A DNA stretch of 64,000 nucleotides, taken from Streptomyces malaysiense (lineage in GTDB: Bacteria; Actinomycetota; Actinomycetes; Streptomycetales; Streptomycetaceae). Numbering within the stretch: position 1 is the stretch's first letter; each line of letters starts with the position of its first letter. A program made the translations under genes and the position numbers. The stretch lies in assembly GCF_000980885.2 (NCBI RefSeq), contig NZ_LBDA02000015.1, positions 26,545-90,544 of the forward strand, read 5' to 3'. The notes beneath the pieces were generated by a model. That model had not been told where the DNA came from and ran no database searches. It saw only the letters and a program-made list of their open reading frames with translations. Below, in pieces: positions 1 to 10,818 of this stretch.

Positions 1-511
1 ACGGGGAGCCGTCCATCAGCTGGCCCTTGCCGCCGCTCTCCGCCGTGCGGAAGAGCGAGGCGTACTTGTTGAGGTTGTGCCAGTCCGTGATGTCGGGGTG
101 CTGCTTGACGAGGTACGTCGGCACGAACCAGCCGATGTGACCGGTCACCCCGAGATCGCCGGCCCGCGCGATCGTCTTCTTGTCCTCGACGTAGCGCTTC
201 TCCTGGTCGGGGTGGCCCCAGTCCTCCAGGATGGCGTCGACCCGGCCCTGGCTCAGCGCGTCCCACGCGGGCACCTCGTCGACCTGGACGGTGTCGACGC
301 GGTAGCCCAGCTTGTGCTCCAGCAGGTACTGGGCGACGGCGACGTTGGACTCGGCGCCGACCCAGGACTGCACGGAGAGCGTGACGCTCTTGCCGCCGCC
401 GTTGTGGGCGAACGGGCTGGCCTGCTTGGTCATGTCGGCGGCGCCGCAGCCGGTGGTCAGCCCCAGCACGGCGAGCGCGACGGGGATCGTCGTACGCAGT
501 CGGATCCGCAT
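1..511 (-). CDS. Glycine betaine ABC transporter substrate-binding lipoprotein (3' end outside window)
   Basis: This gene encodes the extracellular, lipid-anchored binding subunit of a quaternary-amine (betaine/proline) importer of the OpuAC family. About 170 residues are visible. The N terminus is a lipoprotein signal peptide: a basic start, a hydrophobic stretch, and the lipobox LTTGC with the acylated cysteine at residue 22. The mature part begins with the OpuAC-type segment SVQSWVGAESNVAVAQYLLE, and W and DWGHP motifs follow. It starts one base after the permease stop codon, so it is the last gene of the betaine operon. The C terminus runs off the left edge of the window, so the substrate-binding box cannot be checked. 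The family assignment is from sequence; the choice of betaine over carnitine or choline is inferred from the neighbouring betA and betB genes. Confidence 0.9.
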   Translation of the reverse strand, partial: MRIRLRTTIPVALAVLGLTTGCGAADMTKQASPFAHNGGGKSVTLSVQSWVGAESNVAVAQYLLEHKLGYRVDTVQVDEVPAWDALSQGRVDAILEDWGHPDQEKRYVEDKKTIARAGDLGVTGHIGWFVPTYLVKQHPDITDWHNLNKYASLFRTAESGGKGQLMDGSP

Positions 512-512
512 G

Positions 513-2441
513 TCAGGCTCCCTTCCCCGGGCGGCGTTCGGTCGGCTGGGTCACCCGGTCCAGCATCAGGCCCAGGCAGACGATGGCGGCACCGGCCACC
601 AGACCGGTCGCCAGGTCGCCCTGGGCGAGGCCGTAGGCGACGTTGTAGCCGAGGGCGCCGCCGCCGACCAGACCGCCGATGATGACGACCGCGAGGACCA
701 GGACCACGCCCTGGTTGACGGCCAGCAGCAACGCGCGCCGGGCGAGCGGGATCTGGACCTGCCAGAGCTGCTGTCGGCCGGTCGCGCCGAGCGAGCGCGC
801 CGACTCCAGCGCCGCCGGGTCGACCTGGCGCAGGCCCTGCGTGGTGATGCGGACGACGGCGGGCAGCGCGTAGACGACGGCCGCGGCGACCGCGGGGGCG
901 CGGCCGACGCCGAACAGGGCGACGACCGGGATCAGGTACACGAACTGCGGCATCGTCTGGAAGACGTCCAGGACCGGGCGCAGGGCGCGCTCGACGCGGT
1001 CGCTGCGGGCTGCGGCGATGCCGACGGCGAAGCCGAGCACGAGGGTGACGGCGACGGCGGCCAGTACCTGGGAGAGGGTGTCGAGGGAGGGCTCCCACAC
1101 GCCGAGCACGCCGATCGCGGCCATGGCGAGCACGGCGGTCAGGGCGGTGCGCCAGGTACCGATCACCCAGGCGAGGGCGGCGACGATCAGCAGCAGCGAC
1201 CACCACGGCAGCCACTGGAGGCCGTCCCGGACCGGGTCCAGGACCCAGGTGGTGAAGTGGGCCGCCCAGTCGGCGGTGCCGCCGACGACCGGGACGCCGG
1301 AGTAGAGGTGGCTGGTCATCCAGGCGACGGCGCGGTTGACCGGCGCGGCGATCTCCACGTTCCAGCCGACCGGCCAGTCGAGCGCGCCCAGCAGCCGGGC
1401 GGCGAGGGCGGCGGCCGCGGTGACGGCGAGGGCGTAGAGCCATCCGATCGTCCGGGGCGCCTTCGCCCCGTCGGCACCGGCCGCGCCGGTCACCCGGTCC
1501 AGGACCACGGCGAGCAGCACGATCGGGATGCCGGCGGCGAGGGCCTGGCCGACGTCGACGGTGGACAGGGCCTGGTAGACGCGGTCACCGAGACCGCCGG
1601 CGCCGATGACGGAGGCGATGACGGCCATGGAGAGGGCCATCATGATCGTCTGGTTGAGGCCCAGCAGCAGTTCCTTGCGGGCCAGCGGGATACGGGCGGT
1701 CAGCAGCCGCTGGCGGCGGGTGGCACCGAGCGACTCCACGGCCTCCAGGACCTCGGGGTCGGCGCCGCGCAGGCCCAGCGCGGTGAGGCGGGCCATGGGC
1801 GGGGCGGCGTAGACGACGGTGGCGAGGACGGCCGCGGGGACGCCGATGCCGAAGACCAGGACGACGGGGAGGAGGTAGGCGAAGGCCGGGAGGACCTGCA
1901 TCGTGTCCAGGACCGGGCGCAGGGCGCGGTCGAGGCGCGCGGACAGACCGCCGGCGAGACCGAGGACGAGGCCGACGAGCACCGAGGCGAGGACGGCCGC
2001 GACCATCAGCGCGAGGGTCTGCATCGTCGCTTCCCACATGCCGAGCGCGCCGCAGGCGAGGAACGCGGCGGCGGTACCGGCGGCGAGGCGGGGTCCCGCC
2101 ACACGCCAGGCGACGAGGGCGCCCAGCGCGGTGACGCCCGGCCAGCCGAGCGCGAGGAGGGTGACGTAGACCGCGTGGACGGAGAGGACGACGGCGTTGC
2201 TGATGTAGCCGAAGAAGTAGAGGAAGAGGGGGTGGGTGTCGCGGTTGTCGATGATCCAGTTGCTGGCGTCGGTCAGCGGCTGGGTGAGGCTGACCGTGAG
2301 GTGGTGCGGCCAGGCGCGGCCGTGCAGCAGCGGGAGCAGGACGGCCGTGACCAGGGCGAGCAGGAGGAGCTTGCCGACGGCTCTGTTGCGCAGGACGGCG
2401 GGGGTTCTGGTGCGCAGGGCGGGGACGGTGAGGGTAGCCAT
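513..2441 (-). CDS. Fused double permease of a betaine/proline ABC importer
   Basis: This 642-residue membrane protein contains two OpuAB-type permease domains in one chain. Each half ends in its own EAA loop for ATPase contact: ESLGATRRQRLLTARIPLAR in the first half and SLGATGRQQLWQVQIPLAR in the second. Each EAA loop is preceded by a matching GLR-x-DP segment. The usual family member has only one such domain of about 300 residues, so this is a tandem duplication and fusion that could supply both channel halves. The start ATG overlaps the ATPase stop codon as ATGA, which implies translational coupling. A longer reading upstream in the same frame is only the reverse frame of the ATPase gene and was not used. 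The protein acts in the cytoplasmic membrane between the ATPase and the lipoprotein. Confidence 0.92.
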   Translation of the reverse strand: MATLTVPALRTRTPAVLRNRAVGKLLLLALVTAVLLPLLHGRAWPHHLTVSLTQPLTDASNWIIDNRDTHPLFLYFFGYISNAVVLSVHAVYVTLLALGWPGVTALGALVAWRVAGPRLAAGTAAAFLACGALGMWEATMQTLALMVAAVLASVLVGLVLGLAGGLSARLDRALRPVLDTMQVLPAFAYLLPVVLVFGIGVPAAVLATVVYAAPPMARLTALGLRGADPEVLEAVESLGATRRQRLLTARIPLARKELLLGLNQTIMMALSMAVIASVIGAGGLGDRVYQALSTVDVGQALAAGIPIVLLAVVLDRVTGAAGADGAKAPRTIGWLYALAVTAAAALAARLLGALDWPVGWNVEIAAPVNRAVAWMTSHLYSGVPVVGGTADWAAHFTTWVLDPVRDGLQWLPWWSLLLIVAALAWVIGTWRTALTAVLAMAAIGVLGVWEPSLDTLSQVLAAVAVTLVLGFAVGIAAARSDRVERALRPVLDVFQTMPQFVYLIPVVALFGVGRAPAVAAAVVYALPAVVRITTQGLRQVDPAALESARSLGATGRQQLWQVQIPLARRALLLAVNQGVVLVLAVVIIGGLVGGGALGYNVAYGLAQGDLATGLVAGAAIVCLGLMLDRVTQPTERRPGKGA

Positions 2442-3631
2442 CAGACGGCCTCCGGGGTGGAGGTCGCCGGCTTCTCCGCCCGCGCGTGCTCGCGGGGCTC
2501 GGTGGCCGTGTCCTTCGGTATCGGGCCGGCGGTGGGACCGCTCGCGGTCGCGGACGTGCTGTCCACACCCGCGACGACGCCCAGCAGCTGCTCGTGGCCG
2601 ACCACGCCCAGGCACTTGCCCTCGTCCATCACACGGGCCGGTTCGCCGGCGCGGGCCACGGCTTCGATGGCCTCGGCGACCGTGGCGTCGGGGCTGACGG
2701 CGGGGCCGCTGCCGGTCTCGTCGGCGGGGGCGGCGGGACGCATGGCCGTACGGGCGGTCAGCACCTGTTCGCGCGGCACGTCCCGGACGAACTCGCGGAC
2801 GTAGTCGTCGGCCGGGGAGCCGACGATCTCCTCGGGGGTGCCGAGCTGGACGACCTGGCCGTCGCGCATCAGGGCGATGCGGTCGCCGAGCTTGAGGGCC
2901 TCGCTGAGGTCGTGGGTGATGAAGACCATCGTGCGGCCCTCCTCCTGGTGGAGGCGGGCGACCTCGTCCTGCATGTCACGGCGGATGAGGGGGTCGAGGG
3001 CGCTGAACGGCTCGTCGAAGAGCAGCACCTCGGGGTCGACGGCGAGCGCGCGGGCGAGGCCGACGCGCTGGCGCTGACCGCCGGAGAGCTGGCCGGGACG
3101 GCGGTTCTCCATGCCCTCGAGGCCGACCTTGGCGACGATCTCGGCCGCGCGCTCGCGGCGCTCGGCCTTGCCGACGCCCTGGATCTCCAGGCCGTAGGCC
3201 ACGTTGTCCAGCACGGTGCGGTGCGGGAGCAGGCCGAAGTGCTGGAAGACCATCGCGGCGCGGTGCCGGCGCAGTTCGCGCAGCCGGGACTTGTCCATGG
3301 CACGTACGTCCTCGCCGTCGATGGCGATGGTGCCCGCGGTCGGCTCGATCAGCCGGGTCAGGCAGCGTACGAGGGTGGACTTGCCGGAGCCGGACAGGCC
3401 CATCACCACGAACACCTCGCCCTTGCGGACGTCGAAGGAGACGTCGCGGACGGCGGCGGTGCAGCCGGTGCGGGTGCGCAGCTCGGCCGCGTCGAGGGCG
3501 CCGAGTTCGGGGTCGGCGGGGACGCGCTCCGGCTTGGGGCCGAAGACCTTCCACAGGCCGGAGACCGAGAAGACCGGCTCGTCGCCCTGGGCGGTGGGGG
3601 GCTTGCGGGTGGGGACGGTGGTGGTACTCAT
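2441..3631 (-). CDS. Glycine betaine/proline ABC transporter ATP-binding protein
   Basis: This 396-residue ATPase powers the importer. Visible motifs are Walker [10 protein letters not shown], the signature [15 protein letters not shown], Walker [14 protein letters not shown] and the switch histidine in ITHD. After the nucleotide-binding domain, a region containing [18 protein letters not shown] looks like a single CBS motif. In the OpuA family, CBS motifs sense ionic strength and osmotic state. The N terminus carries an insertion of about 30 residues between the first beta strand and Walker A, as in ProV proteins. The ATG start overlaps the dehydrogenase stop as ATGA, and its own stop overlaps the permease start, so the gene sits in a tightly coupled run. 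Osmotic gating is known for the family and is inferred here. Confidence 0.94.
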   Translation of the reverse strand: MSTTTVPTRKPPTAQGDEPVFSVSGLWKVFGPKPERVPADPELGALDAAELRTRTGCTAAVRDVSFDVRKGEVFVVMGLSGSGKSTLVRCLTRLIEPTAGTIAIDGEDVRAMDKSRLRELRRHRAAMVFQHFGLLPHRTVLDNVAYGLEIQGVGKAERRERAAEIVAKVGLEGMENRRPGQLSGGQRQRVGLARALAVDPEVLLFDEPFSALDPLIRRDMQDEVARLHQEEGRTMVFITHDLSEALKLGDRIALMRDGQVVQLGTPEEIVGSPADDYVREFVRDVPREQVLTARTAMRPAAPADETGSGPAVSPDATVAEAIEAVARAGEPARVMDEGKCLGVVGHEQLLGVVAGVDSTSATASGPTAGPIPKDTATEPREHARAEKPATSTPEAV

Positions 3632-5166
3632 CGGCGATCGCCTCCGATCAGATCGACGGCCTTCTCCCCGACCATCAGCACCCCGATCATCGGGTTGACG
3701 GCGGGAATGGTCGGGAAGACGGACGCGTCCGCGATGCGAATGCCGTCGAGACCACGGATCTTCAGCTCCGGGTCGACCACGGCGCGTTCGTCGTCGGCCG
3801 CGCCCATCCGGCAGGTGCCGGCGGGGTGGTAGACGGTGTGGTGGGCCTTGCGCAGCAGCTCGCTGAGCTGCTCGTCGTCGGTGACCTCGGGGCCGGGGAA
3901 GACCTCGCGCTTCAGCCAGCCGGCGAACGGCTCGGTGCCGGCGATCTCGCGGGCGATCTTCACTCCGTCGACGAGGGTCCGCGCGTCGTAGCCGTCCTCG
4001 TCGGTGAAGTACCGGAAGTCGAGGGCGGGCTTGGTCTCGGGGTCGGCGCTCGTGAGGTAGAGCCGGCCGCGGGCGCGGGACTTGGGGATGTTCGGGGTCA
4101 TCGACACGCCGTGCTCGGGGCGTTCGTAGCCCAGCCGCTCGGGGTTGTCGGTGAAGGGGATCTGGTAGAAGTGGAACATCAGGTCGGGGGCGTCGAGCGA
4201 CTCGTCCCGGCGCACGAACAGCGCGGCGTCGGAGTCCATCGCCGAGTTCTCCGGCAGCGGCCGGTTCGTCTCCCACACGATCACCGACTCGGGGTGGTCC
4301 TGGAGGTTCTCTCCGACGCCCGGCAGGTCGTGCGTGACCGGGATGCCCAGCTCTTCGAGGTCCCGCTTCGGGCCGATGCCGGACAGCAGCAGCAGGCGCG
4401 GCGAGTCCACGGCGCCGGCGCAGACGACGACCTCCTGGCGCGCGCTGATCAGCTGCTCCGCGCCGTCCTTGGTGCGCACGTGGACGCCGGTGGCGCGCTT
4501 GCCGTCCAGCTCCAGCTTGTACGCCCAGGTCTCCAGCAGCAGCGTGAGGTTGGGGCGGTCGCCGGCCTCGATGTGCGGGTGCAGGTAGGCGACGGAGGCG
4601 GAGGACCGCTTGTTGTTCTCCGGGTGGTAGGCGAGGTCGAGGAAGCCGACGCCCTCGTGGAACGGCTTGTCGTTGAAGCCGATCACCTCCGGGACGCCGA
4701 TCGCGCTCTTGGCCGCGTCGATCCAGTCCTTGGCGATGGCGTTCTGGTCCTTGTCGGCGACGCGCACGATGTTGTTGCGCAGCCGGGCGTAGTACGCCTC
4801 CATCGGGACCGCGCCCCAGCCCCTGGCACCGGCCTGCTCCCACTCGTCCCAGTCGGAGGGCAGCGGCTTGAAGGAGATCAGGGTGTTGTGCGAGGAGCAG
4901 CCGCCGAGGACCTTGGCGCGGCTGTGCAGGATGTGGGAGTTGCCGTTCGGCTGCTCGACGGTCGTGTACTCGTAGTCGAGGTCGCCGCCCAGCAGGCCCA
5001 GCCAGCGGCGCAGGGTGAGGACGTCCTCGCGGTCGATGTCGCTCGGGCCGCCCTCGATGACGGCGACGGTGACGTCGGGGTCCTCGGTGAGTCGGGAGGC
5101 GATGACCGAGCCCGCGGTGCCGCCGCCGATGACGACGTAGTCGTAGACGTGGGGGGTGTGGGACAT
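3628..5166 (-). CDS. betA: GMC-family choline dehydrogenase
   Basis: This 512-residue FAD-dependent oxidoreductase of the glucose-methanol-choline family is the likely first enzyme of betaine synthesis, oxidising choline to betaine aldehyde. The Rossmann ADP-binding motif [13 protein letters not shown] is near the N terminus. The GMC signature around [10 protein letters not shown] follows. The C-terminal catalytic part has the histidine in [10 protein letters not shown] and the asparagine in PAVNPMIG. Its length matches the family. It follows betB by 67 bases and overlaps the ATPase start. The substrate call rests on neighbours: an adjacent betaine-aldehyde dehydrogenase and a betaine importer. 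By sequence alone it could also be another GMC alcohol dehydrogenase. Confidence 0.85.
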   Translation of the reverse strand: MSHTPHVYDYVVIGGGTAGSVIASRLTEDPDVTVAVIEGGPSDIDREDVLTLRRWLGLLGGDLDYEYTTVEQPNGNSHILHSRAKVLGGCSSHNTLISFKPLPSDWDEWEQAGARGWGAVPMEAYYARLRNNIVRVADKDQNAIAKDWIDAAKSAIGVPEVIGFNDKPFHEGVGFLDLAYHPENNKRSSASVAYLHPHIEAGDRPNLTLLLETWAYKLELDGKRATGVHVRTKDGAEQLISARQEVVVCAGAVDSPRLLLLSGIGPKRDLEELGIPVTHDLPGVGENLQDHPESVIVWETNRPLPENSAMDSDAALFVRRDESLDAPDLMFHFYQIPFTDNPERLGYERPEHGVSMTPNIPKSRARGRLYLTSADPETKPALDFRYFTDEDGYDARTLVDGVKIAREIAGTEPFAGWLKREVFPGPEVTDDEQLSELLRKAHHTVYHPAGTCRMGAADDERAVVDPELKIRGLDGIRIADASVFPTIPAVNPMIGVLMVGEKAVDLIGGDRR

Positions 5167-5233
5167 GGGGTGCTGCTCCAGGGTGTCGGGAAGTCTCGGG
5201 GCCCGAACGGGGGCTTGCCTGAACGGCGTCCGC

Positions 5234-6754
5234 TCAGCCGGCGAACCAGCGCACCGGCTTCGGCGCGAGGTTCTGGTAGACGTGCTTGGTCTCCCGGTAC
5301 TCGGCGAGTCCGGCGGGGCCCAGCTCGCGGCCGGTGCCGCTCTTGCCGAAGCCGCCCCACTCCGCCTGGGGCAGGTAGGGGTGGAAGTCGTTGATCCAGA
5401 CGGTGCCGTGGCGCAGCCGGGCCGCGACGCGCCGGGCCCTGCCGGGGTCGGTGGTCCACACGGCTCCGGCGAGGCCGTACTCGGTGTCGTTGGCGAGGCG
5501 GACGGCCTCGTCCTCGGTGGTGAAGGTCTCGACGGTGAGGACGGGGCCGAAGACCTCCTCGCGGACGACCTTCATCTCGCGGTGGCAGCCGTCGAGCACG
5601 GTCGGCTCGTAGAAGTAGCCGGAGGCGGGCCGCTCGGGGGCGGGTTCGGGCCGCTTGCCGCCGCAGCGCAGGGTCGCGCCCTCGGCGAGCGCGGAGGCGA
5701 CGTACGCCTCGGTCTTGGCGCGCTGCTGCTCGGAGACGAGGGGGCCGACCTCGACGCCGTCCTCGGTGCCGCGGCCGATCCTGATCTTCTGGGCGCGGCG
5801 GGCGAGTTCGGCGACGAAACGTTCGCGCACCGTCTCCTCGACGATGAGCCGGCCGCCGGCCGAGCAGACCTGGCCGCTGTGGATGAAGGCCGCGTTCAGG
5901 GCCTGGTCGACGGCGGTGTCGAAGCCCTCGTCGGTGGCGCAGGCGTCGGCGAAGACCACGTTGGGGTTCTTGCCGCCGAGTTCGAGGGCGACCTTCTTCA
6001 CGCTGGGCGCGGCGGCCTGGGCGACCTTGGTGCCGCTGACCAGCCCACCGGTGAAGGAGACCAGGTCGACGTCGGGGTGCTCGGCGAACCGGGCGCCGAC
6101 GGTGTGACCGGGGCCGGTGACGATGTTGGCGACGCCCGCGGGCAGTCCGGCCTCGACCAGCAGCTCGACGAGCGCGACGGTGGTCATCGGGGTGATCTCG
6201 CTGGGCTTGATCACGAAGGTGTTGCCGGCCGCGAGCGCCGGGGCGATCTTCCAGCTCGCCTGGAGCAGCGGGTAGTTCCAGGGGGTGATCAGGGCACAGA
6301 CGCCGACCGGCTCGTGCACGACGACGCTGTGGACGTCCGGCGAGCCGGCGTCCACGACGCGGCCGGGAGCCTCGGCGGCCACCAGGTCGGCGAAGTAGCG
6401 GAAGGCGTCGGCGACACAGTCGATGTCGACCCGGCCCTCTTCCACGGTCTTGCCCGCGTCCTGGGCCTCCAGCCGGCCGAGCGCTTCGCGGTCGCGTACG
6501 AGGAGGTCGGCGACGCGGCGCAGCAGGGCGGCGCGCTCGGCGACGGGGGTGCCCGGCCAGGGGCCGTGGTCGAACGCCTGCCGGGCCGCGGCCACGGCGC
6601 GCTCGGCGTCCTTCTCGTCCCCCTCCGCGACCACGGCGAACGGCAGGGCGTCCGCGGGGTCGAGAATCTCCCGGGTCGCCCCGGAGATCGCCGTCGACCA
6701 CTCGCCTCCCGCGTGGATGGTCGCCTGGTTCTGTCGTGCCGTGCTTTCCGCCAT
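5234..6754 (-). CDS. betB: Betaine-aldehyde dehydrogenase
   Basis: This 506-residue NAD(P)-dependent aldehyde dehydrogenase would oxidise betaine aldehyde to glycine betaine, an osmoprotectant. The oxyanion asparagine lies in ITPWNYPLLQ. The catalytic glutamate is in LELGGKNPNVVF and the catalytic cysteine in HSGQVCSAGG. The C terminus is family-typical and ends in a KPVRWF segment. A GGAAGG ribosome site precedes the ATG. It is the first gene of the betA/ABC operon, so one transcript would make the enzymes for synthesis and the importer for uptake. Succinate-semialdehyde or aminobutyraldehyde dehydrogenase activity is possible from the fold, but the context favours betaine aldehyde. Confidence 0.9.
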   Translation of the reverse strand: MAESTARQNQATIHAGGEWSTAISGATREILDPADALPFAVVAEGDEKDAERAVAAARQAFDHGPWPGTPVAERAALLRRVADLLVRDREALGRLEAQDAGKTVEEGRVDIDCVADAFRYFADLVAAEAPGRVVDAGSPDVHSVVVHEPVGVCALITPWNYPLLQASWKIAPALAAGNTFVIKPSEITPMTTVALVELLVEAGLPAGVANIVTGPGHTVGARFAEHPDVDLVSFTGGLVSGTKVAQAAAPSVKKVALELGGKNPNVVFADACATDEGFDTAVDQALNAAFIHSGQVCSAGGRLIVEETVRERFVAELARRAQKIRIGRGTEDGVEVGPLVSEQQRAKTEAYVASALAEGATLRCGGKRPEPAPERPASGYFYEPTVLDGCHREMKVVREEVFGPVLTVETFTTEDEAVRLANDTEYGLAGAVWTTDPGRARRVAARLRHGTVWINDFHPYLPQAEWGGFGKSGTGRELGPAGLAEYRETKHVYQNLAPKPVRWFAG

Positions 6755-6914
6755 GATCGGTGTTGCCTTCCGTTACTGTTCGACGCCCCTGTGTCACGCA
6801 AAGGGCCGGCTCAGGGACCGTGGCCCCCTGCCCCGAACCTCCGCTCGCATGCCGAATCAGTCGCCAAAAGTGCGCGGCGTCACTAAAAGGAGTGCAGAAA
6901 ACGGACAGAAGCGG

Positions 6915-7883
6915 TCATTCGAGTCGCTGCGTTCGGTCCATGGAGCCGGTACAGCCCGTGGCGGCGGGACCGGCGCCCCGTTCCATCAGCTCGCGGACGT
7001 TGGCGCGGAGCCAGGCGTGGGCCGGGTCGGCGTCATGGCGGGGGTGCCAGGCGAAGCCGACCGGGGCGGCCGGGAGCCGGAGCGGGATCTCGAAGACGGT
7101 CAGCCCGAGGGGCTCGGCGAGCGGGCGGGTCCAGGGGCTGATCAGGCCGATGAGATCGGTCTCGCGCAGCACGAACAGCGACGCCGGGTAGGTGCCGACG
7201 CTGCCCACCACCCGTCTGCTCAGGCCCAGCTCGGCCAGCGCGTCGTCGACCGGTCCGCGCAGCCTGCCGCGCCGGGACACGATGAGGTGACCCGCCGCGG
7301 TGGCGAACCGCTCGGGGGTCAACTCGCCCTCCAGCAAAGGGTGGCCGGAGCGTACGACGCCGAGCATGCGGTCCTCGTGGACCGTCTCCCGGTGCACCTC
7401 GGGGGCGATGGTGTCGATCACCCCGATCTCCAGGTCGGCGGTGCCCTGCCGCAGGAGCGGGGCGTCGACGTGGCTCTCGGACAGGAAGCGCAGCCGGATG
7501 CCGGGGGCCTCGCGCGCGGCGCGGGCGAGGAGCGCGGCGCCGTGGGTGGCGACCATGGCGTCGTGGCCGAGGATCGTGAAGGTACGGCTGACCGTGCGCA
7601 GGTCGGTGTCCCGGCCGGGCGCGAACAGGGCGCGGGCCCGCTCCACCACGGCGCTCACCTCGGCGCGTACGGCCAGGGCGTGCGGGGTCGGCACCATCCG
7701 CCGGCCGGCCCGCACCAGGACGGGATCGCCGAGGGCCTTGCGGATGCGGCCGAGGGTGCGGCTCATGGCCGGCTCGGACAGATGCAGCCGGCGCGCGGCG
7801 CCCCGCACGCTCTGCTCCTCCAGCAGCACGTCCAGTGCGGCCAGCAGATTCAGGTCGAGGCCAGTGGATTGCGTCATGCGCAT
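6915..7883 (-). CDS. LysR-family transcriptional regulator
   Basis: This 322-residue LysR-type regulator has an N-terminal winged helix-turn-helix (LNLLAALDVLLEEQSVRGAA, then LSEPAMSRTLGRIRKAL) and a substrate-binding effector domain. It is divergent from the MFS transporter, whose GTG lies 95 bases away, so it most likely controls that gene and itself. It also lies 160 bases upstream of betB on the same strand, so control of the betaine operon is possible but less typical. Two in-frame ATG codons, at 7883 and 7877, share one AAGGA ribosome site; the second has the better spacing. The ligand cannot be read from the sequence. Confidence 0.9.
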   Translation of the reverse strand: MRMTQSTGLDLNLLAALDVLLEEQSVRGAARRLHLSEPAMSRTLGRIRKALGDPVLVRAGRRMVPTPHALAVRAEVSAVVERARALFAPGRDTDLRTVSRTFTILGHDAMVATHGAALLARAAREAPGIRLRFLSESHVDAPLLRQGTADLEIGVIDTIAPEVHRETVHEDRMLGVVRSGHPLLEGELTPERFATAAGHLIVSRRGRLRGPVDDALAELGLSRRVVGSVGTYPASLFVLRETDLIGLISPWTRPLAEPLGLTVFEIPLRLPAAPVGFAWHPRHDADPAHAWLRANVRELMERGAGPAATGCTGSMDRTQRLE

Positions 7884-7978
7884 TCATTCCTTGCATAAGT
7901 TGCACTGGAGTGCAGGTCAGGGGCGAGCCTACGGTGAGCGGGCATCCCCGAAAACCCGCCGAGCTCCCGGGAGGAGCC

Positions 7979-9366
7979 GTGCCCTCGCACGCCCTGAAAC
8001 GCCCCGCCCTGCTCGCCCTGTGCGCCTGCGTCCTGGTCGCGCAGAGCATGGTGGCGGCGATCAACCTGCTGATACCGCAGCTGAGTTCGTCCTCGCTGCA
8101 TCCCTCGCACACCGAGATCCTGTGGACGGTCGACGCCTATGTCATCGTCTTCGCCGGGCTGCTGATCCCCGCCGGGGCGTTCGGTGACCGGCACGGTCAC
8201 AAGGGCGCGCTGCTCGCCGGGCTCGCGCTGTTCGCGGCGGGCGCCGCGACACGACCAGCGCGCTGGCCGGGGCGCCGCCGGTGCTGATCGCGGGCCGGGG
8301 CCTGTCCGGCGCGGGCGCCGCGCTGATCACTCCGGCCACGCTGTCCCTGCTGATGCGGCTGGCGGCGCCGGCGCGGCGGCGCGGCGCGATGGCCGCCTGG
8401 ACACTGTCGATCGGTCTCGGCGGGGCCGCGGGCAATCTCGGCGGCGGACTCGCCGGTCAGTTCCTCGGCTGGCGGGCGCTGTTCTGGGTCATGGTGCCGC
8501 TCGCGGCGCTGCCGGCGGCGGCGGTGGCACGGGTGGTCCCCCGCACGGAGCGCTCGACCGCGGGCAACACCGATCCGCTCGGCGCGGTGCTGCTGATCGC
8601 GGGGCTGGTGACCGTGCTGTTCGGGATCATCGAGGGGCCGTCGTACGGCTGGCTGTCCGCGCGCATCGCCGGCGCGTTCGGCGCGGGGGTGGTGCTGGTG
8701 ACCGCGTTCACGGTGCACGCCCTGCGTGCCCGGGAGCCGCTGTTCGACCCGCGGGTCTTCGTCTCGCCCCGGCTGCGGGCGGCGTCCCTCGGCACGGCGA
8801 CCGGCTTCTTCGGCCTCTTCTCCCTCTTCTTCGTCAACTCCCAGTACCTCCAGGAGGTCAAGGGGTACGGTCCCGCCGTCACCGGGGTGGCGATCATGCC
8901 ACTGGTGATCGGGATGGCCGGCGCGCAGAAGCTGGCCACGCGCTGGTCCGGCCGGCCGCGGGCGCTCGTCGGCACGGGGCTCGCGCTCATCGGACTCGGG
9001 CTGCTCGGCGCGTCCACGGCGTCCGGGTCCACGCCGTACGGGCTCTTCGTCTGCTGGCTCCTCGTCATCTCCGCCGGCGCCGGCCTGTGCATGCCGCCGC
9101 TCACCCTGGGTGTCGTCACCTCCCTCCCTCCGCACCAGGCGGGCCTGGGCTCGGGCCTGGGCACGACGGCCCGCGAAACGGGCGCGGCCCTCGGTGTCGC
9201 CGTGACCGGCACGGTGCTCTCGGGGCACACCGGCCCGGTCCAGGGAATGGGGCCGGCGTTGCGGGTGGTGGGGGTGGTGGTGCTGGTGGCCACGGCCTCG
9301 GTGGTGAGGGGGTACGGCGAGCGCGGGCCGTCGACTTCGCGGCCGACGTCAGCGGCAACCCCCTAG
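7979..9366 (+). pseudogene. MFS drug/solute exporter, interrupted by a frameshift
   Basis: This gene encodes a major facilitator exporter of roughly 460 residues, resembling the DHA2 drug:proton antiporter group. It starts at a GTG after GGGAGGA. The first part shows helix 1, the WTVDAYVIVFAGLLIP helix and the loop GDRHGHKGA. Near 8245-8252 the reading frame changes: coding resumes one frame away with TSALAGAP, RGLSGAGAALITPATLSL and the remaining helices, ending at the TAG at 9364-9366. Restoring one base near 8249 would rebuild a continuous protein. Both halves keep full Streptomyces codon bias, so the lesion is recent or is a base-calling error in a GC run. As written, only the first 3 helices or so would be made. 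The divergent LysR gene is the likely regulator. Confidence 0.8.
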
Positions 9367-9396
9367 GGGCGCGGGGAACTGCGCGACCGGCCACGA
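9366..9396 (+). repeat. Dispersed Streptomyces intergenic element (GGGGCGCGGGGAACTGCGCG type)
   Basis: Immediately after the MFS stop codon lies the sequence GGGGCGCGGGGAACTGCGCG followed by ACCGGCCACGACG. I recognise it as a short sequence that recurs in many Streptomyces intergenic regions just after genes. Its CGCG-rich ends can fold on each other. Its function is not established as far as I know. Four tandem CACCCG hexamers (9399-9422) follow directly. Confidence 0.6.
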
Positions 9397-9398
9397 CG

Positions 9399-9422
9399 CA
9401 CCCGCACCCGCACCCGCACCCG
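9399..9422. repeat. Four tandem CACCCG hexamers
   Basis: Four exact copies of CACCCG follow one another between the MFS gene and the mdh terminator. The run is short, non-coding and of no evident function. It is a candidate site for copy-number variation. Confidence 0.7.
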
Positions 9423-9464
9423 GCGGCACACCCCCGACCCCACGGCGAATCCCCGACCGCACAC

Positions 9465-9510
9465 GCACGCGGGCCCCGCTCCGGAGGAAACCGGTGCGGG
9501 GCCCGCGTGC
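9465..9510. terminator. Bidirectional terminator between the MFS gene and mdh
   Basis: A perfect 15-bp inverted repeat (9465-9479 with 9496-9510) surrounds a 16-base spacer, which can itself pair CCGG with CCGG. It lies between two convergent 3' ends and only 10 bases past the mdh stop codon. There is no U-run, as is usual for Streptomyces terminators. Confidence 0.8.
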
Positions 9511-9519
9511 GGACTACCG

Positions 9520-10818
<1,299 letters not shown>

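Noticed and set aside
312..2804. 830-residue plus-strand open frame rich in Asp, Gly, Glu and Val opposite the betaine transporter genes
   Set aside because: It is an antisense frame of the fused permease and ATPase. The composition is typical of the reverse strand of high-GC genes and there is no family motif.
8197..9228. Minus-strand 343-residue frame over the MFS gene
   Set aside because: Charged low-complexity antisense translation of membrane helices; no domain. It was considered as an alternative reason for the frameshift but not supported.
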